Assembly: GCA_944325305.1 (NCBI GenBank)
Contig: CALUZO010000003.1
Coordinates: forward strand, 1-64,000
Reading direction: 5' to 3'
DNA: 64,000 nt
Source: an uncultured Rikenellaceae bacterium
GTDB taxonomy: Bacteria; Bacteroidota; Bacteroidia; Bacteroidales; Rikenellaceae
In this document: piece by piece, positions 63,452 to 64,000 of the stretch
Position numbering within the stretch: position 1 is the stretch's first letter
Layout: each line of letters starts with the position of its first letter
The notes under the pieces: model-generated
What the model was told of the DNA's origin: nothing
Databases searched by the model: none
What the model saw: the letters and a program-made list of their open reading frames with translations, nothing else
Position numbers and translations under genes: made by a program

Positions 63452-64000
63452 ATGAAAAAACTTTTTATGTTGTTAGCAGTAGCCGGCTGTCTCAGCTTCG
63501 CAACTGTAAATGTTTATGCTCAGGAAGCTGACACCGTAGCGACAGAAGAGGTTGTCGCCGAAGAGGCTGTTACCGAAGAAGCCGTTACCGAAGAAATGGC
63601 GCCGGTTGACTCTGAACTGAACGAAGAAACCGACATCGAAGGCGAAACCATGCACCAGGTCCTCAAACAGAAATTCATCGAAGGTGATGTGCTCTGGATG
63701 ATGCTTCCCTTGCTCTGCCTTATCTTTGGTCTGGCTATTGCAATCGAAAGAATTATCTACCTTAACCTCTCGACTACAAATACACAAAAGCTTCTCCAGC
63801 AGGTTGAAGACGCCATCAAACAGGGCGGTATCGAAGCAGCAAAAGAAGTGTGCCGCAACACACGCGGTCCGGTAGCAAGTATCTTCTACCAGGGTCTCGA
63901 CCGCTACGAAGAAGGTCTCGACGCAGTTGAAAAATCAGTGGTATCTTACGGTTCAGTCCAGATGGGACGTATGGAAACCGGCCTTCCGTGGCTCAGCCTC
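63452..64000 (+). CDS. MotA/TolQ/ExbB-family proton-channel protein (5' part, cut by window end)
   Basis: The first 183 codons; no stop within the window. A signal peptide (MKKLFMLLAVAGCLSFA) is followed by a long acidic, repetitive stretch rich in VTEE/VAEEA (about residues 28-65), then a membrane helix (about 75-97, VLWMMLPLLCLIFGLAIAIE) and the start of the cytoplasmic ExbB loop (TRGPVASIFYQGLDRYEEG). The partners ExbD and TonB would be expected after it. The two tonB-like genes of this window are 22 kb away. Confidence 0.88.
   Translation, partial: MKKLFMLLAVAGCLSFATVNVYAQEADTVATEEVVAEEAVTEEAVTEEMAPVDSELNEETDIEGETMHQVLKQKFIEGDVLWMMLPLLCLIFGLAIAIERIIYLNLSTTNTQKLLQQVEDAIKQGGIEAAKEVCRNTRGPVASIFYQGLDRYEEGLDAVEKSVVSYGSVQMGRMETGLPWLSL

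Overview
The window is chromosomal DNA of a gut-type member of the order Bacteroidales, most likely Rikenellaceae (Alistipes-like). Supporting signs are: promoters of the Bacteroidetes type (TAnnTTTG at -7, TTG/TTTG about 20 nt further upstream) in front of many genes, lipoproteins with an acidic SDD-type export tail, a TamB/TamL pair, a DUF4296 lipoprotein, an NfeD protein, YjgP/YjgQ permease, GH76/GH125 mannan enzymes and moderate GC content. No plasmid, phage, insertion sequence, rRNA or CRISPR array was seen. The taxonomic call is inference from gene content.

Layout. 1-6.5 kb (minus): metY; a cobalamin riboswitch driving a BtuG-like beta-propeller lipoprotein; then GH125 and GH76 alpha-mannan enzymes. 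6.8-14.7 kb (plus): a CYTH phosphatase/cyclase-like protein and the envelope pair TamB-TamL. 15-25.9 kb (minus): a small GlsB-type membrane protein, an SLC13/TrkA-C transporter, a metallophosphoesterase, a TetR regulator, a 1397-residue 2-hydroxyacyl-CoA dehydratase activase-type protein, an unusual PurF paralogue and GTP cyclohydrolase I. 25.9-38.1 kb (minus): lipoproteins, amidohydrolase, a LolC/E-type permease, RbfA, an outer-membrane barrel, an Ig-like lipoprotein, then the flippase-dut-holB-folK operon. 38.6-39.8 kb: rlmN and tRNA-Ala. 40-43.7 kb (plus): two tandem TonB-type proteins, HflX, Upp. 43.9-53 kb (minus): Kdo synthesis (kdsD, kdsA), NrnA, DeoC, a major TPR/OmpA-like lipoprotein, PNPase and RpsO. 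53-56.8 kb (plus): NfeD, ApbE, a lipid kinase. 57-60.4 kb (minus): a glycosyltransferase, an LptF/G permease, Tgt. 60.6-64 kb (plus): a second glycosyltransferase with a degraded DXD motif, an ECF sigma factor, RsmG, tRNA-Ser and the start of an ExbB/TolQ gene.

How it fits together. Much of the window serves the cell envelope: Kdo synthesis, LPS export permease, lipoprotein release, TamA/B-type assembly, TonB/ExbB energy transduction and surface lipoproteins. The rest is housekeeping (rpsO, pnp, rbfA, rsmG, rlmN, tgt, dut, holB, folate enzymes).

The most notable signals are: (1) a perfect 20-bp palindrome sitting on the start of transcription of the giant activase gene, whose operon ends with a TetR gene; (2) a PurF paralogue that keeps its PRPP site and four Fe-S cysteines but has lost every glutaminase residue; (3) a cobalamin riboswitch with a perfect 10-bp stem touching the start codon of an orphan BtuG-like lipoprotein; and (4) a dispersed intergenic repeat family found upstream of kdsA, a glycosyltransferase and tgt, in one orientation and associated with promoter elements.
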